Part shown: positions 47,130-56,639 of the stretch, piece after piece | Layout: every line of letters begins with the position of its first letter | How positions within the stretch are numbered: position 1 is the first letter of the stretch | Assembly (NCBI RefSeq): GCF_004634425.1 | Contig: NZ_SBJL01000001.1 | Location: 779,001-843,000 of the forward strand | Reading direction: 5' to 3' | DNA length: 64,000 nt | Source of the DNA: Vitreimonas flagellata | Lineage (GTDB): Bacteria > Pseudomonadota > Alphaproteobacteria > Caulobacterales > Aquidulcibacteraceae | The notes under the pieces: generated by a model | The model's input: only the letters and a program-made list of their open reading frames with translations | What the model was told of the DNA's origin: nothing | The model's database searches: none | Position numbers and translations under genes: made by a program

Positions 47130-49433
47130 ATGTTCACGCGCCTCAGCACAAAACTGACCTTCCTCTACGCTGGATTGTTCGGACTTGCGATGTTGGCGAT
47201 CGCGGGTCTCGTGCATACCATGGTGTCCGAGAATGCCGCGCGCGTCGTGCGTGACGAATTGCAGGCAAACGCTGCGGTGTTCGATCGCCTTTGGGACCTC
47301 CGCGCACGCCAACTCGGCGATAGCGCCGACATCCTGGCGCGCGATTTTGGCTTTCGCGAAGCTGTCGCCACGCGCGACGCCCCGACGATTCACTCGGCGC
47401 TCGAAAATTTGGCGGGACGCCTCCAGATCGACCACGCCTTCATGATGACGCTCGACGGCGATCTCATTGGTCTCGACGGCGCGTCCGACGCCGAACTCGA
47501 CACGCTTTGGACGTCGCTTGATTCTGCGGAACGTGCATCCGGCGTCCTCATGCTGAATGGCCGCCCCTATCAAGCCGTTTCCGCACCCATCCTCGCGCCA
47601 AACCTTGTTGGCTGGATCGTATTCGCCGCCGAGCTGGATGAAGCACAGCTACAGTCCTTTGAAGCGCTCGCCCCCATACCTCTGAAGGCGGCCGTGCTGA
47701 CGCGCGACGCGGATGACGCATGGAGGACTGGCGACACCGCTCTCGTCCGCAGCGACATCGACGCGCTCGACACGATCCTCACAAGCCAAGCTCCTAGCCC
47801 TTCGCGCATCCGGCTGTCCGGCGGCGAAGTCTTAGCGCTCCCGGCTCGCCTCGCCGCGTTCGACGGCGGCGACGGCGCGGTGCTGGTCTTGCGCTATGAG
47901 ATCGCGCTGGCGATGCGTCCCTATCAGCCCCTGCTTGCGGCTATCGTGGCGATGGGATTGCTTGGCGTTGTCGCGCTCGCCTTCGCTACTTGGTTGCTTG
48001 CACGTAACATCACGCGCCCCATTTCAGCCCTGGCCGACGCCGCGCGCGCTTTGCAGCATGGCGAACGTACTGAAGTGCGCATCGAGACCGCCGATGAAAT
48101 CGGACGGCTCGCGCAATCGTTCAACACCATGTCGAGTGAGATCGAATTGCGCCAAGCGCGCATAACCCACATGGCCATGCACGATAGCGACACCGATTTG
48201 CCCAATCGTCGCTCGCTTGAGACGGCGCTTACAAGCCTTTCCCAAAGCGGCCATGTCATCGCCTTCTCAATCGATCGCTTCAATCAGATCCGCGACGCTA
48301 TTGGATATCGCTTGGCCGCACGCCTCTTGGGTGAGGTCGGCTCACAGATGGCAACATCCGCACCCGAGGCGGCAATCGGACGGTTGAGCGCCGATACGAT
48401 CGGTCTTGCGCTTCCTGAGAGCGATGAGATCAATGTACGCCTCCTGGCCGAGAGACTGAGAGAGCGGATCGGCGGCTCGATCCGTCTTGATACAGTGAAA
48501 GTCGACGTGTCGCTGACCGCAGGGATTTCCAGCGTTTCATCTGGCTCTGGCGACGCTGCGCTGGATCATGCGCTCATCGCCATCGAGCAGGCGCGTGGAA
48601 GCCATAGAGACATCGCCACCTTCGACGCCGAGACGTATGGCGACCCTGCCCGCAACTTGTCGCTGATGAGCGAGATGATCGACGGCATCAATCAGCGTAA
48701 GCTCTCGTTGCACTACCAGCCGAAGCTCGATCTTCGCACACAGCAAATCGTAGGCTTCGAAGCGCTTGTGCGCTGGCAGCATCCCACGCGCGGACGCATA
48801 GCGCCCGACGTGTTCGTAACGATGGCCGAACAAACCGGTCAAATACACGCGCTCACTGAGTGGACGCTGATCCAGGCGATTGCCGATCAAAAGGCGATGC
48901 GCGCCGCGCATTTTCACGGGCTTGTCTCGGTCAATCTTTCTGGGCGCCTAATCGGCGATGACGCGTTCACCGACATGGCTTTGACTTTGATCGAGGACAC
49001 CGAGGCTGAGCTCTGCCTTGAGATCACCGAAACCGCGGCCATGCACGATCCAGAAGCGGCGCTGCGTAATATTGATCGCTATGTCGCCGCCGGCGTTCGC
49101 ATCTCGATCGACGACTATGGCGCGGGCTTGTCGTCGCTCTCCTATCTGAAACGCATTCGCGCTGATGAGCTGAAGCTCGACAAGTCGTTCGTCCAATCGC
49201 TCGACAAGGACGCACGAGACGCGCTCTTGGTGCGCTCGACCATCGACCTTGCCCACAGCCTCGGCATGAAAATCACGGCAGAGGGTATCGAGACCCAGGA
49301 AACCCTGGCGGTGCTCACCGCTATGGGGTGCGATATCGCGCAGGGCTATCTCATCGGGCGCCCCGCCCCGCTCAGCGAAGCGCTTGCGCAGCAAGGGTTT
49401 GATCAAAGGTCGTCAACCGCGCAAGCCGGTTAG
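47130..49433 (+). CDS. Membrane sensor-HAMP-EAL cyclic-di-GMP phosphodiesterase
   Basis: A 767-residue protein: span 1 about 9-31, a periplasmic sensor domain about 32-265 (dCache-like, inferred), span 2 about 267-290, HAMP about 291-345, a degenerate GGDEF domain about 347-500 with SADTI in place of GGDEF (near 417), and an EAL domain about 515-755. The EAL motifs look intact: FEALVRWQHP near 543, ITETAAMHD near 631, IDDYGAGLSS near 660, LDKSFVQ near 680, AEGIETQE near 717. So it should hydrolyse cyclic-di-GMP, with the inactive GGDEF as regulator. It is co-transcribed with the cupredoxin gene. Confidence 0.92.
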   Translation: MFTRLSTKLTFLYAGLFGLAMLAIAGLVHTMVSENAARVVRDELQANAAVFDRLWDLRARQLGDSADILARDFGFREAVATRDAPTIHSALENLAGRLQIDHAFMMTLDGDLIGLDGASDAELDTLWTSLDSAERASGVLMLNGRPYQAVSAPILAPNLVGWIVFAAELDEAQLQSFEALAPIPLKAAVLTRDADDAWRTGDTALVRSDIDALDTILTSQAPSPSRIRLSGGEVLALPARLAAFDGGDGAVLVLRYEIALAMRPYQPLLAAIVAMGLLGVVALAFATWLLARNITRPISALADAARALQHGERTEVRIETADEIGRLAQSFNTMSSEIELRQARITHMAMHDSDTDLPNRRSLETALTSLSQSGHVIAFSIDRFNQIRDAIGYRLAARLLGEVGSQMATSAPEAAIGRLSADTIGLALPESDEINVRLLAERLRERIGGSIRLDTVKVDVSLTAGISSVSSGSGDAALDHALIAIEQARGSHRDIATFDAETYGDPARNLSLMSEMIDGINQRKLSLHYQPKLDLRTQQIVGFEALVRWQHPTRGRIAPDVFVTMAEQTGQIHALTEWTLIQAIADQKAMRAAHFHGLVSVNLSGRLIGDDAFTDMALTLIEDTEAELCLEITETAAMHDPEAALRNIDRYVAAGVRISIDDYGAGLSSLSYLKRIRADELKLDKSFVQSLDKDARDALLVRSTIDLAHSLGMKITAEGIETQETLAVLTAMGCDIAQGYLIGRPAPLSEALAQQGFDQRSSTAQAG

Positions 49434-49682
49434 ACGTCTCGATCCCACACGCGTGCGGCGCCGCTTTGCCTAAGACGAAAGGTGATGTCCGCACGCCGAA
49501 GACTCCCAGGAGCGGACTCTGCCCATCTGCACCTTTAGCGGACGCGCCGCTTAGGATGGCCTGCCGCTATCCGCTCAACCACCCTCGCCTCGTCAGCACA
49601 ACCGCCATCGCCCCTGTTTACCCCACCACTTCCATAGACTTGAAGCTGGACAGCCTTACTCGTTCGTGGCTTTGCTACCGTC

Positions 49683-50138
49683 ATGCTGACGAGTAAGGCG
49701 AAGTACGCGCTGCGCGCGATGATTGATCTGGCGGCGCAGACGGGCGACGGCCCACGTCGGCCATTCTTTATTGGCGACATTGCGCAGCGCCAGGACATCC
49801 CGCGCCGCTTTCTCGAAAACATATTGCTTGAACTACGCAAGCACGGGCTCGTGGTGAGCCACCGCGGCAAGGCCGGCGGTTACGCACTGGCGCGTGCGCC
49901 TGATCTCATTACTTTCGCCGACGTCATTCGCGCCATCGACGGGCCGCTCGCATTAACGCCATGCACCAGCCGCACCGCCTATCAGCGCTGCGAGGATTGC
50001 CGCGACGAGGCGAGCTGCGCCATCCGCAAGACCCTCGTGCAGGTGCGTGATTCCACCGCCGCCATCCTTGAAGCGCGCACCTTAGCCTCCGCCGTCGCAG
50101 ACACCGCTCAACCGAAAAGGCGAAAATCCGGCTCCTGA
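49683..50138 (+). CDS. Rrf2 family transcription regulator
   Basis: A 151-residue protein with the Rrf2 N-terminal winged helix: LTSKAKYALRAMIDLAAQTG, DIAQRQDIPRRFLENILLEL, and LVVSHRGKAGGYALARAPD. Four Cys lie at 94, 103, 106 and 112 (TPCTSRTAYQRCEDCRDEAS), where IscR/NsrR-type proteins have their Fe-S ligands, so a redox- or cluster-responsive or Cys-sensing mechanism is possible. It sits upstream of the sulfur-uptake genes, like the CymR/CysR regulators of this family. No Shine-Dalgarno is seen before the ATG. The 249 bases upstream hold no gene. Confidence 0.85.
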   Translation: MLTSKAKYALRAMIDLAAQTGDGPRRPFFIGDIAQRQDIPRRFLENILLELRKHGLVVSHRGKAGGYALARAPDLITFADVIRAIDGPLALTPCTSRTAYQRCEDCRDEASCAIRKTLVQVRDSTAAILEARTLASAVADTAQPKRRKSGS

Positions 50139-50169
50139 ACCAATTCCAACGCTAAACCGAAGCTTTAGC

Positions 50170-50196
50170 TTAACTCGATTGATTTGGTCGAGTTAA
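50170..50196. promoter_or_regulatory. Inverted repeat upstream of the TonB receptor, candidate operator
   Basis: TTAACTCGA (50170-50178), nine bases, TCGAGTTAA (50188-50196): perfect nine-base arms between the Rrf2 gene and the receptor gene. A partial TTACTCG is seen at 49656-49662 upstream of the Rrf2 gene. Arms and spacing suit a dimeric regulator such as the Rrf2 protein; this link is an inference. Confidence 0.65.
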
Positions 50197-50255
50197 TAGT
50201 GATTGTGGCCAGCATGGGTGCGCAACCCGCGCCGCCAGATCCGCTGAGGCCGCTC

Positions 50256-52577
50256 ATGTCACGCGCAAAACTTGCATTATTATCAACGGCATTCGCGCTT
50301 TTCCCGCTGGGCGGGGCGCAGGCGCAGACGACGACGGAGGCCGAAGGCGAGATCGTCGTCACAGCCCGTCGGGTGCAGGAAAACCTGCAGGACGTTCCCA
50401 TCCCCGTGTCGGTTGTGAGCGGCGCCTTTGTCTCCGATAGCGGCTCATTCAACGTGAACCGGCTCAAGGAAGTCGTGCCGACGGTTCAATTTTACTCTTC
50501 GAACCCGCGCAATTCCGCGGTCAATATTCGCGGCCTCGGCGCACCGTTCGGGCTTACTAATGACGGCATCGAGCCTGGCGTTGGCTTCTATGTCGATGGT
50601 GTTTTCAACGCACGACCTGCTGTGGCGACACTCGATTTTCTTGACGTCGCCCAGATCGAAGTGCTGCGCGGCCCACAGGGTACGCTCTACGGAAAAAACA
50701 CCACCGCCGGCGCCATCAACATCACCACCCGACGTCCAAGCTTTACGCCCGAGGGTGAGATTGAGGTGAGCTTCGGCGATTATGGATATCAGCAAGCACG
50801 CGCTTCAATCAGCGGCCCGCTCCTCGACAATGTTGCGGGACGCCTGTCATTTTCGTCCACGCAGCGCGATGGCTTCCTCTACAATGTCGCCACGCAAGAT
50901 GATCTCAACGACCTCAACAATCTTGGTGTTCGCGCGCAAGTCCTGTTCACGCCGTCGCCCAATTTCGATCTCTTGATCGCGGGCGATTACACGCGCCAGC
51001 GCCCTGAAGGCTATGCGCAAGTCTATGCGGGCGTGGCGCCCACCTTACGGGCCGCCAATCGCCAGTACGCCGCGATCGCCGCTGATCTGGGCTATACGCC
51101 TCCATCGACCAACCCGTTCGATCGCCTAACCGACGCCGACACACCTCACCGTTCGTACCAGGATGTTGGCGGTTTCTCTGTCACAGCGGAATGGGATATC
51201 GGGATCGGCGAACTCACCTCGATCAGCGCCTGGCGCTATTGGGATTGGGATCCGTCTAACGATCGTGACTTCCTTGGACTGCCGATTACGACGGTGTCGG
51301 CAAACCCTTCAGAGCAGCGTCAATGGTCGCAGGAATTCCGCTATGCCGGCGATCTCTCCCCGGCCTTGGGTTTCGTCGTTGGCGCCTTTGCGTTTCGCCA
51401 GACGGTGCACACAACAGGCGCGCAAGAACAGGGCTCGGCGGCGGCGCGTTTCCTGCTGGCTCCAAGCGCTGCGGCGGCGACGCCAGGCTTGCTCGACGGC
51501 TATGGCCGCACCACCGACATTCGTTCTGAGCATGTAAGCGGGGCGCTGTTCGGCCAATTGGAATGGTCCGTCACGGATCGGCTCCGCATTCTGCCCGGTC
51601 TGCGTATAAATTACGACGAAAAGACCGTGGACTACGACAGCGCCCTCTATGGCGGCTTAGCGACCGCTGATCCTACGTTGATTGCGTTACAGCGCTCCAT
51701 TCTCGCGGCGCAATCCTACGAAGCCGAAGCCGACGATACGAACGTCTCAGGCCAAATCACCGTGGCTTACGACCTCACCGAAAGCGTCAATCTTTATGCG
51801 ACGTACGCGACGAGCTTCAAATCTATCGGATTGAACGTCGACGGCCTGCCTACCGACGCAGGAGGCGCGCCGATCTTGGCCGCAGCAACCGTCGACCCCG
51901 AGGATGTGCGTCACATCGAGTTCGGGATCAAATCTGAGCCCTTCGAGGGCGTGACCGCCAATCTGACGTTTTATGAAACCATTGTGCAGGATTATCAGGC
52001 GCAGGTCGTGAACGCGAGCGTGGGTGTATTGCGCGGCTATCTGGCGAACGCTGAAGAGGTGCGCGTGCGCGGCGCTGAACTCGACTTCTCCGCGCGTTTC
52101 TCCGAAAATTTCTCACTCCACGGCGCGCTCGCCTACACCGATGGCGAATACGTTTCCTTCCCTGATGCGCCAGCGCCACTTGAAGGAACAGGCGGGCCGC
52201 AATTCGTCGACATTTCCGGCGAGCGTCTTCCGGGCGTCTCTGAATGGTCGGGTTCGCTCGGCGGCGAATACACACACGCGGGCCAGCTCCTCGGCCACGC
52301 AGGCGAAGTCTTCGCAGCGCTCGACGTAAGCTATCGCTCCGACTTTTCGTCGAGCCCAACGCCATCGCGCTACTTGATTGTCGATGGATATAGCCTGCTC
52401 AATGGCCGCATCGGCTTTCGCGCGGACAACGGTTGGGACCTCTTCATCTGGGGACGCAATCTAGCTGACGAGGAATATTTCGAGTTTCTCTCCGCAGCGC
52501 CTGGCGGCTCCGGCCTCTTCGTCGGGTATGTTGGCGACCCGCGCACGTACGGGGTGACGTTGCGCGGCTCATTTTAA
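50256..52577 (+). CDS. TonB-dependent outer-membrane receptor
   Basis: Start at the ATG at 50256 with GAGG six bases upstream and a signal peptide MSRAKLALLSTAFALFPLGG (cleavage after AQA); the earlier Met would extend the signal region without purpose. The 773-residue protein has the plug domain (EIVVTARRVQENLQDVPIPV near 30-50; LRGPQGTLYGKNTTAGAINI about 137-157) and a C-terminal beta-barrel ending in a terminal Phe (VTLRGSF). It lies between an Rrf2 regulator and sulfate ABC genes, so it may bring a sulfur compound (sulfate ester, sulfonate or similar) across the outer membrane. The substrate is inferred from context only. Confidence 0.9.
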   Translation: MSRAKLALLSTAFALFPLGGAQAQTTTEAEGEIVVTARRVQENLQDVPIPVSVVSGAFVSDSGSFNVNRLKEVVPTVQFYSSNPRNSAVNIRGLGAPFGLTNDGIEPGVGFYVDGVFNARPAVATLDFLDVAQIEVLRGPQGTLYGKNTTAGAINITTRRPSFTPEGEIEVSFGDYGYQQARASISGPLLDNVAGRLSFSSTQRDGFLYNVATQDDLNDLNNLGVRAQVLFTPSPNFDLLIAGDYTRQRPEGYAQVYAGVAPTLRAANRQYAAIAADLGYTPPSTNPFDRLTDADTPHRSYQDVGGFSVTAEWDIGIGELTSISAWRYWDWDPSNDRDFLGLPITTVSANPSEQRQWSQEFRYAGDLSPALGFVVGAFAFRQTVHTTGAQEQGSAAARFLLAPSAAAATPGLLDGYGRTTDIRSEHVSGALFGQLEWSVTDRLRILPGLRINYDEKTVDYDSALYGGLATADPTLIALQRSILAAQSYEAEADDTNVSGQITVAYDLTESVNLYATYATSFKSIGLNVDGLPTDAGGAPILAAATVDPEDVRHIEFGIKSEPFEGVTANLTFYETIVQDYQAQVVNASVGVLRGYLANAEEVRVRGAELDFSARFSENFSLHGALAYTDGEYVSFPDAPAPLEGTGGPQFVDISGERLPGVSEWSGSLGGEYTHAGQLLGHAGEVFAALDVSYRSDFSSSPTPSRYLIVDGYSLLNGRIGFRADNGWDLFIWGRNLADEEYFEFLSAAPGGSGLFVGYVGDPRTYGVTLRGSF

Positions 52578-52648
52578 CTACATTGACACGATGAACTTAA
52601 ACGGCGATTTTAGCGCCGCGCGCAGCGCGTGTGTGAAGGGATGATCGC

Positions 52649-53713
52649 ATGGCGTTGAAGGCATTCTCCAAATTCACACGGCGGCTCGTTCTTGCAGCGG
52701 CGGCGAGCGGCGGCCTCCTGGCGCTTAACGCGTGCGACGCCACCAGCGACGGCGCATCGGGCGCGCCGACGCAATTGCTCAACGTGTCCTACGATCCGAC
52801 GCGCGAACTCTACGAAGAGGTGAACGCTGCCTTTGCTGCGCGTTGGGCAGAAGATCATGGCGGCAGCGCCAACCTCAATATCGAGATGTCGCATGGCGGC
52901 TCGGGCAGACAAGCGCGCGCCGTCATCGATGGTCTGGAAGCCGACGTCGTTACATTGGCGTTGCCCTACGACATCGATCAGATTGCATCGACGGGTCTGA
53001 TCGCTTCAGATTGGCAAACACGGCTGCCGCGCAACAGCGCCCCCTACACATCGACGATGGTGTTTTTGGTGCGCGCCGGCAATCCTAAGAACATCCGTGA
53101 TTGGAATGATCTTATCCGAGCGGATGTTGCGGTCATCACGCCCAATCCGAAGACATCGGGCGGCGCGCGCTGGAATTATCTCGCCGCGTGGGGCTATGCG
53201 CTGCGCCAGCCTGGCGGAAATGCTGAGAGCGCGCGCAACTTTGTGAGCCAGCTCTATGCCAATGTGCCAGTGCTTGACACCGGCGCGCGAGGCGCAACCA
53301 CGACTTTCGCGCAACGCAATATCGGTGATGTGCTGATCACTTGGGAGAACGAAGCACATCTCGCGCTGGCTGAATTTGGCGAAGGTCAATTCGAAATCGT
53401 CACCCCTTCGATCAGCATTTTAGCGGAGCCCTCGGTGGCTTGGGTCGACGCCAATGTCGAACGACATGGCACTCGCGAAGCCGCAGAAGCCTATCTGCGA
53501 TTTCTCTATACGCCCGAAGCGCAAGACATCGCTGCGCGCCGCTATTTCCGCCCCTCGGACCCCGAAGCTCTCGCCCGGCACGCGGGCAATTTCCCAGAGC
53601 TTGAACTCTTCACCACAGCCGAAATGTTCGGTGACTGGCAGAGCATTCACGCCACCCATTTCGCGGACGGTGCAATCTTCGATCAGATCAGCGCCGGTTC
53701 GCGGCGACAATGA
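52649..53713 (+). CDS. sbp: Sulfate ABC transporter substrate-binding lipoprotein
   Basis: A 354-residue protein of the sulfate/thiosulfate-binding (Sbp/CysP) family: [60 protein letters not shown], and [16 protein letters not shown]. The N-terminus has a Lys/Arg-rich start and a lipobox-like LALNAC at 25-29, followed by Asp30, so it is probably a lipoprotein kept in the inner membrane, unlike the soluble E. coli Sbp. A TTGACA at 52583-52588 upstream may be a -35 box. It overlaps the start of cysT (ATGA). Confidence 0.92.
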   Translation: MALKAFSKFTRRLVLAAAASGGLLALNACDATSDGASGAPTQLLNVSYDPTRELYEEVNAAFAARWAEDHGGSANLNIEMSHGGSGRQARAVIDGLEADVVTLALPYDIDQIASTGLIASDWQTRLPRNSAPYTSTMVFLVRAGNPKNIRDWNDLIRADVAVITPNPKTSGGARWNYLAAWGYALRQPGGNAESARNFVSQLYANVPVLDTGARGATTTFAQRNIGDVLITWENEAHLALAEFGEGQFEIVTPSISILAEPSVAWVDANVERHGTREAAEAYLRFLYTPEAQDIAARRYFRPSDPEALARHAGNFPELELFTTAEMFGDWQSIHATHFADGAIFDQISAGSRRQ

Positions 53714-54558
53714 CCGCCCTTCTCCCTCGTCGATGGCGGTTCATGGAGCCGAGCGCTTTACCGGGATTCTGGCCAGCGCTCGGCTTCACCCTCGCCTATC
53801 TCTCCTTCTTCCTGCTGCTGCCATTGGCGGCTTTGATTCTGCGGCCGTGGGAAGCGGGCCTAGACCACGTTTGGAGCGTCATCTCACATCCGCGCACCAT
53901 TGCTGCGCTCAAGCTGAGTTTTGGCGCAGCGTTCCTGGCGGCGCTCATCAACGCGATATTCGGAACGATCGTGGCGTGGGTTTTGGTGCGCTACGACTTT
54001 CCTGGCCGGCGCCTACTCGACGCGTTCGTGGACTTGCCTTTCGCACTGCCCACCGCCGTCGCAGGCATTTCGCTTGCGGCCATCTACGCGCCGAACGGTC
54101 TGATCGGCGCAGCGTTCGACCCGCTCGGTGTGCAGATCGCCTACACTCCGCTCGGCGTGATGATTGCGCTCGTGTTTGTCGGATTTCCGTTTGTGGTGCG
54201 TTCGATCCAGCCGGTGTTGGAAGATTTACAGGTAGAGGTGGAGGAAGCTGCAGCGACCCTCGGCGCCACGCGTTTACGCACCATTGTCTCGGTGATTGGC
54301 CCGGCGATCGCTCCGGCGCTTGTCGCCGGCTTCTCCTTAGCTTTCGCGCGCGCCGTCGGCGAGTACGGCTCGGTCATCTTCATCGCCGGCAATTTGCCGA
54401 ACGTTTCTGAGATCGCGCCGCTGCTCATCGTGATCCGACTTGAGGAATTCGACTATGCGGGCGCTGCCGCAGTCGGCCTCGTCATGCTGGCGGTGTCGCT
54501 TCTGCTGCTGCTCGTACTCAATCTGCTGCAGAGTCATATCGCCCGGCGCGGTCGATGA
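53710..54558 (+). CDS. cysT: Sulfate ABC transporter permease CysT
   Basis: A 282-residue membrane protein with about six spans and the permease EAA-type loop ([20 protein letters not shown]). It starts with an ATG overlapping the stop of the binding-protein gene and its own stop overlaps cysW (ATGA). The segment [20 protein letters not shown] is typical of CysT. It pairs with CysW to form the channel of the sulfate/thiosulfate importer. Confidence 0.93.
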   Translation: MTALLPRRWRFMEPSALPGFWPALGFTLAYLSFFLLLPLAALILRPWEAGLDHVWSVISHPRTIAALKLSFGAAFLAALINAIFGTIVAWVLVRYDFPGRRLLDAFVDLPFALPTAVAGISLAAIYAPNGLIGAAFDPLGVQIAYTPLGVMIALVFVGFPFVVRSIQPVLEDLQVEVEEAAATLGATRLRTIVSVIGPAIAPALVAGFSLAFARAVGEYGSVIFIAGNLPNVSEIAPLLIVIRLEEFDYAGAAAVGLVMLAVSLLLLLVLNLLQSHIARRGR

Positions 54559-55406
54559 AGCATGCCGTCTCCCCCGCACGCCGCGATCCACCCTGGCTGA
54601 TCGCCGTCCTGATCGGCATCTCGGTCGCCTATCTGGCTCTCGTATTGCTTTTGCCGCTCTTCACCGTGTTCGCGGAAGCGCTGCGCCGCGGGCTTGCGCC
54701 TTTGCTGCAAAGCTTTGCCGATCGCGACGCCATCGCCGCCATCCAATTGACCTTGCTGATCGCAGCGATCGCCGTTCCACTCAACGCCATCTTCGGATTG
54801 GCCGCCGCTTGGGCGGTCACCAAGTTTGAGTTCTGGGGTAAGAGTGCGCTCATCACCCTGATCGATCTGCCATTTTCGATCTCGCCAGTCATTTCCGGCC
54901 TAGTTTATGTGCTGCTCTATGGCGCACACGGTTGGTTCGGCCCGGCCCTCGATGCGCTCGGTATAAAGGTGATCTTCACGGTCACCGGCATCGTATTGGC
55001 GACCACTTTGGTGACACTGCCATTCGTTGCGCGCGAACTCATCCCGCTGATGCAAGCGCAAGGCGCCGACGAAGAAGCCGCCGCCGCCACTTTGGGGGCC
55101 AGCGGCTGGCGGACCTTCTTCCAAGTGACAGTGCCGAACATCAAATGGGCCCTGATGTATGGCGTCCTATTGTGCACCGCGCGCGCGATGGGCGAGTTTG
55201 GCGCGGTGGCTGTCGTGTCAGGCCACATCCGCGGCAAGACCGCTACGATGCCGCTGCACGTTGAGATCCTCTACAACGAATACAATTTCGTCGCCGCGTT
55301 CGCGGTCGCCTCGCTGCTCGCCCTATTCGCCCTCGTCACACTTGCCGTCAAATCCTTCCTGGAAGCGCAATTCGCCGACGAGCTTGCCGCCCAAAGGTGG
55401 CGTTGA
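54555..55406 (+). CDS. cysW: Sulfate ABC transporter permease CysW
   Basis: A 283-residue membrane protein homologous in layout to CysT, with [20 protein letters not shown] (about 98-117) and the EAA-type loop [20 protein letters not shown] (about 175-194), and a C-terminal [20 protein letters not shown]. It begins in the ATGA overlap with cysT and ends ten bases before cysA. It forms the second half of the transmembrane channel. Confidence 0.93.
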   Translation: MKHAVSPARRDPPWLIAVLIGISVAYLALVLLLPLFTVFAEALRRGLAPLLQSFADRDAIAAIQLTLLIAAIAVPLNAIFGLAAAWAVTKFEFWGKSALITLIDLPFSISPVISGLVYVLLYGAHGWFGPALDALGIKVIFTVTGIVLATTLVTLPFVARELIPLMQAQGADEEAAAATLGASGWRTFFQVTVPNIKWALMYGVLLCTARAMGEFGAVAVVSGHIRGKTATMPLHVEILYNEYNFVAAFAVASLLALFALVTLAVKSFLEAQFADELAAQRWR

Positions 55407-55416
55407 GGGACATTTC

Positions 55417-56457
55417 ATGTCGTTGGAAGTTTCGCACGTCGCCAAGTCCTACGGGCGTTTTCCAGCGCTCCGCGACATCTCGTTGTTTGCCGAGGATGGC
55501 GAGTTTTTGGCCCTGCTCGGCCCTTCAGGTTCCGGCAAGACCACTTTGCTGCGCGTGATTGCCGGCCTTGAATTGGCTGATCAGGGCACCGTGCGTTTCC
55601 GTGGCGACGATTTGCTCGCCAAGCCGGTGCGTCAGCGCGGCATCGGCTTCGTGTTCCAGCATTACGCGCTGTTTCGTCATATGACAGCGGCTCAGAACAT
55701 CGCCTTTGGCATGCGCTCAAAGCCGCGCGCGCATCGTCCAGACGAACGCGAGATACGCGCGAAGGTCGATGAATTGTTGAACCTCGTGCAGCTTGAGAGC
55801 TTAGGCTCACGCTACCCGAGCCAGCTTTCCGGCGGGCAGCGCCAGCGCGTGGCGCTCGCGCGCGCATTGGCGATCGAACCCAAGATTTTATTGTTGGATG
55901 AGCCGTTTGGCGCCCTCGATGCAAAGGTGCGGCGCGAGTTGCGCCGCTGGCTGCGCGATCTCCACGAACGCACCGGCCTCACGACAATCTTTGTCACCCA
56001 CGACCAAGAAGAAGCGCTTGAGCTGGCTGACCGCGTGGCCTTGCTCAAGGATGGTCAGCTTGAACAAGTGGGCACACCCGAAGAACTCTACCACGAACCG
56101 AGCAGCGCCTTCGTCTTCGACTTCCTGGGCGATAGCATTCAATTGCCGTGCACGGTCGAGGGCGGCATCGCCATCATTGCAGGCGCGGGCGTGCCGATCA
56201 TCGGAGCGAAGCCCGCAAGCAATGGCCCGGCCATGGCGCACGTGCGGCCAGATGGCTTTGCGGTTGGCCCCGCTGACGCCCCTGGCATTGCCGCGCGCGT
56301 CCGCAATGTTCTCTTGGCTGGACCCGACGCACGCATCGATTGCGTGCTTGATGATGGCGCCGCGCTAGAGGTTCGGATCTCGCACGACGACGCCAAGCGA
56401 CTGGCGCCGCGCGACCGCATCAGCATTGCACCTTACGCCGTGCGCGTTTGGCGTTAA
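55417..56457 (+). CDS. cysA: Sulfate ABC transporter ATP-binding protein
   Basis: The ATG at 55417 ([20 protein letters not shown]) follows GAGGGA; the product has 346 residues. ABC motifs: Walker [13 protein letters not shown] (about 36-47), Q-loop with [20 protein letters not shown], signature [16 protein letters not shown], Walker [16 protein letters not shown], and H-loop [19 protein letters not shown]-terminal TOBE-like region (about 235-346) completes it. It energises CysTW import. It is the last gene of the sulfur operon; 57 bases later the tRNA-like relic starts. Confidence 0.95.
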   Translation: MSLEVSHVAKSYGRFPALRDISLFAEDGEFLALLGPSGSGKTTLLRVIAGLELADQGTVRFRGDDLLAKPVRQRGIGFVFQHYALFRHMTAAQNIAFGMRSKPRAHRPDEREIRAKVDELLNLVQLESLGSRYPSQLSGGQRQRVALARALAIEPKILLLDEPFGALDAKVRRELRRWLRDLHERTGLTTIFVTHDQEEALELADRVALLKDGQLEQVGTPEELYHEPSSAFVFDFLGDSIQLPCTVEGGIAIIAGAGVPIIGAKPASNGPAMAHVRPDGFAVGPADAPGIAARVRNVLLAGPDARIDCVLDDGAALEVRISHDDAKRLAPRDRISIAPYAVRVWR

Positions 56458-56540
56458 AGCCGACGACGACACTGCCGCCTGGTTCGCAGTTCAATGTCCG
56501 CTTAAGCAGACTCGCTCCTGCGCTGGATGCCTGCTTTTGC

Positions 56541-56597
56541 CCCGCTAGAGACCGTGCCCCCTGATTGCAAATCAGGCGCCCTACCGCTGATCTGAAT
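56541..56597 (-). pseudogene. tRNA-like relic (degenerate tRNA-Ala(TGC)-type)
   Basis: On the minus strand, a D-arm-like stretch AGATCAGCGGTAGGGCGCC is followed by an anticodon arm CCTGA-TTTGCAA-TCAGG (anticodon TGC), but the T-arm reads GGTCTCTAGCGGGG without GTTCGA and there is no proper acceptor stem or CCA. So the gene looks dead. Reading the + strand the loop would be TTGCAAA (GCA, Cys), but then no D- or T-arm fits. Confidence 0.55.
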
Positions 56598-56639
56598 CTT
56601 CCGCATAATCGTCCCTTGAGATGTTTGCGCTTCGGTGCG

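Noticed and set aside
48382-48417. GGDEF diguanylate cyclase activity for the sensor protein
   Set aside because: The signature position reads SADTI, so the cyclase half is very probably inactive; only the EAL half is called active.
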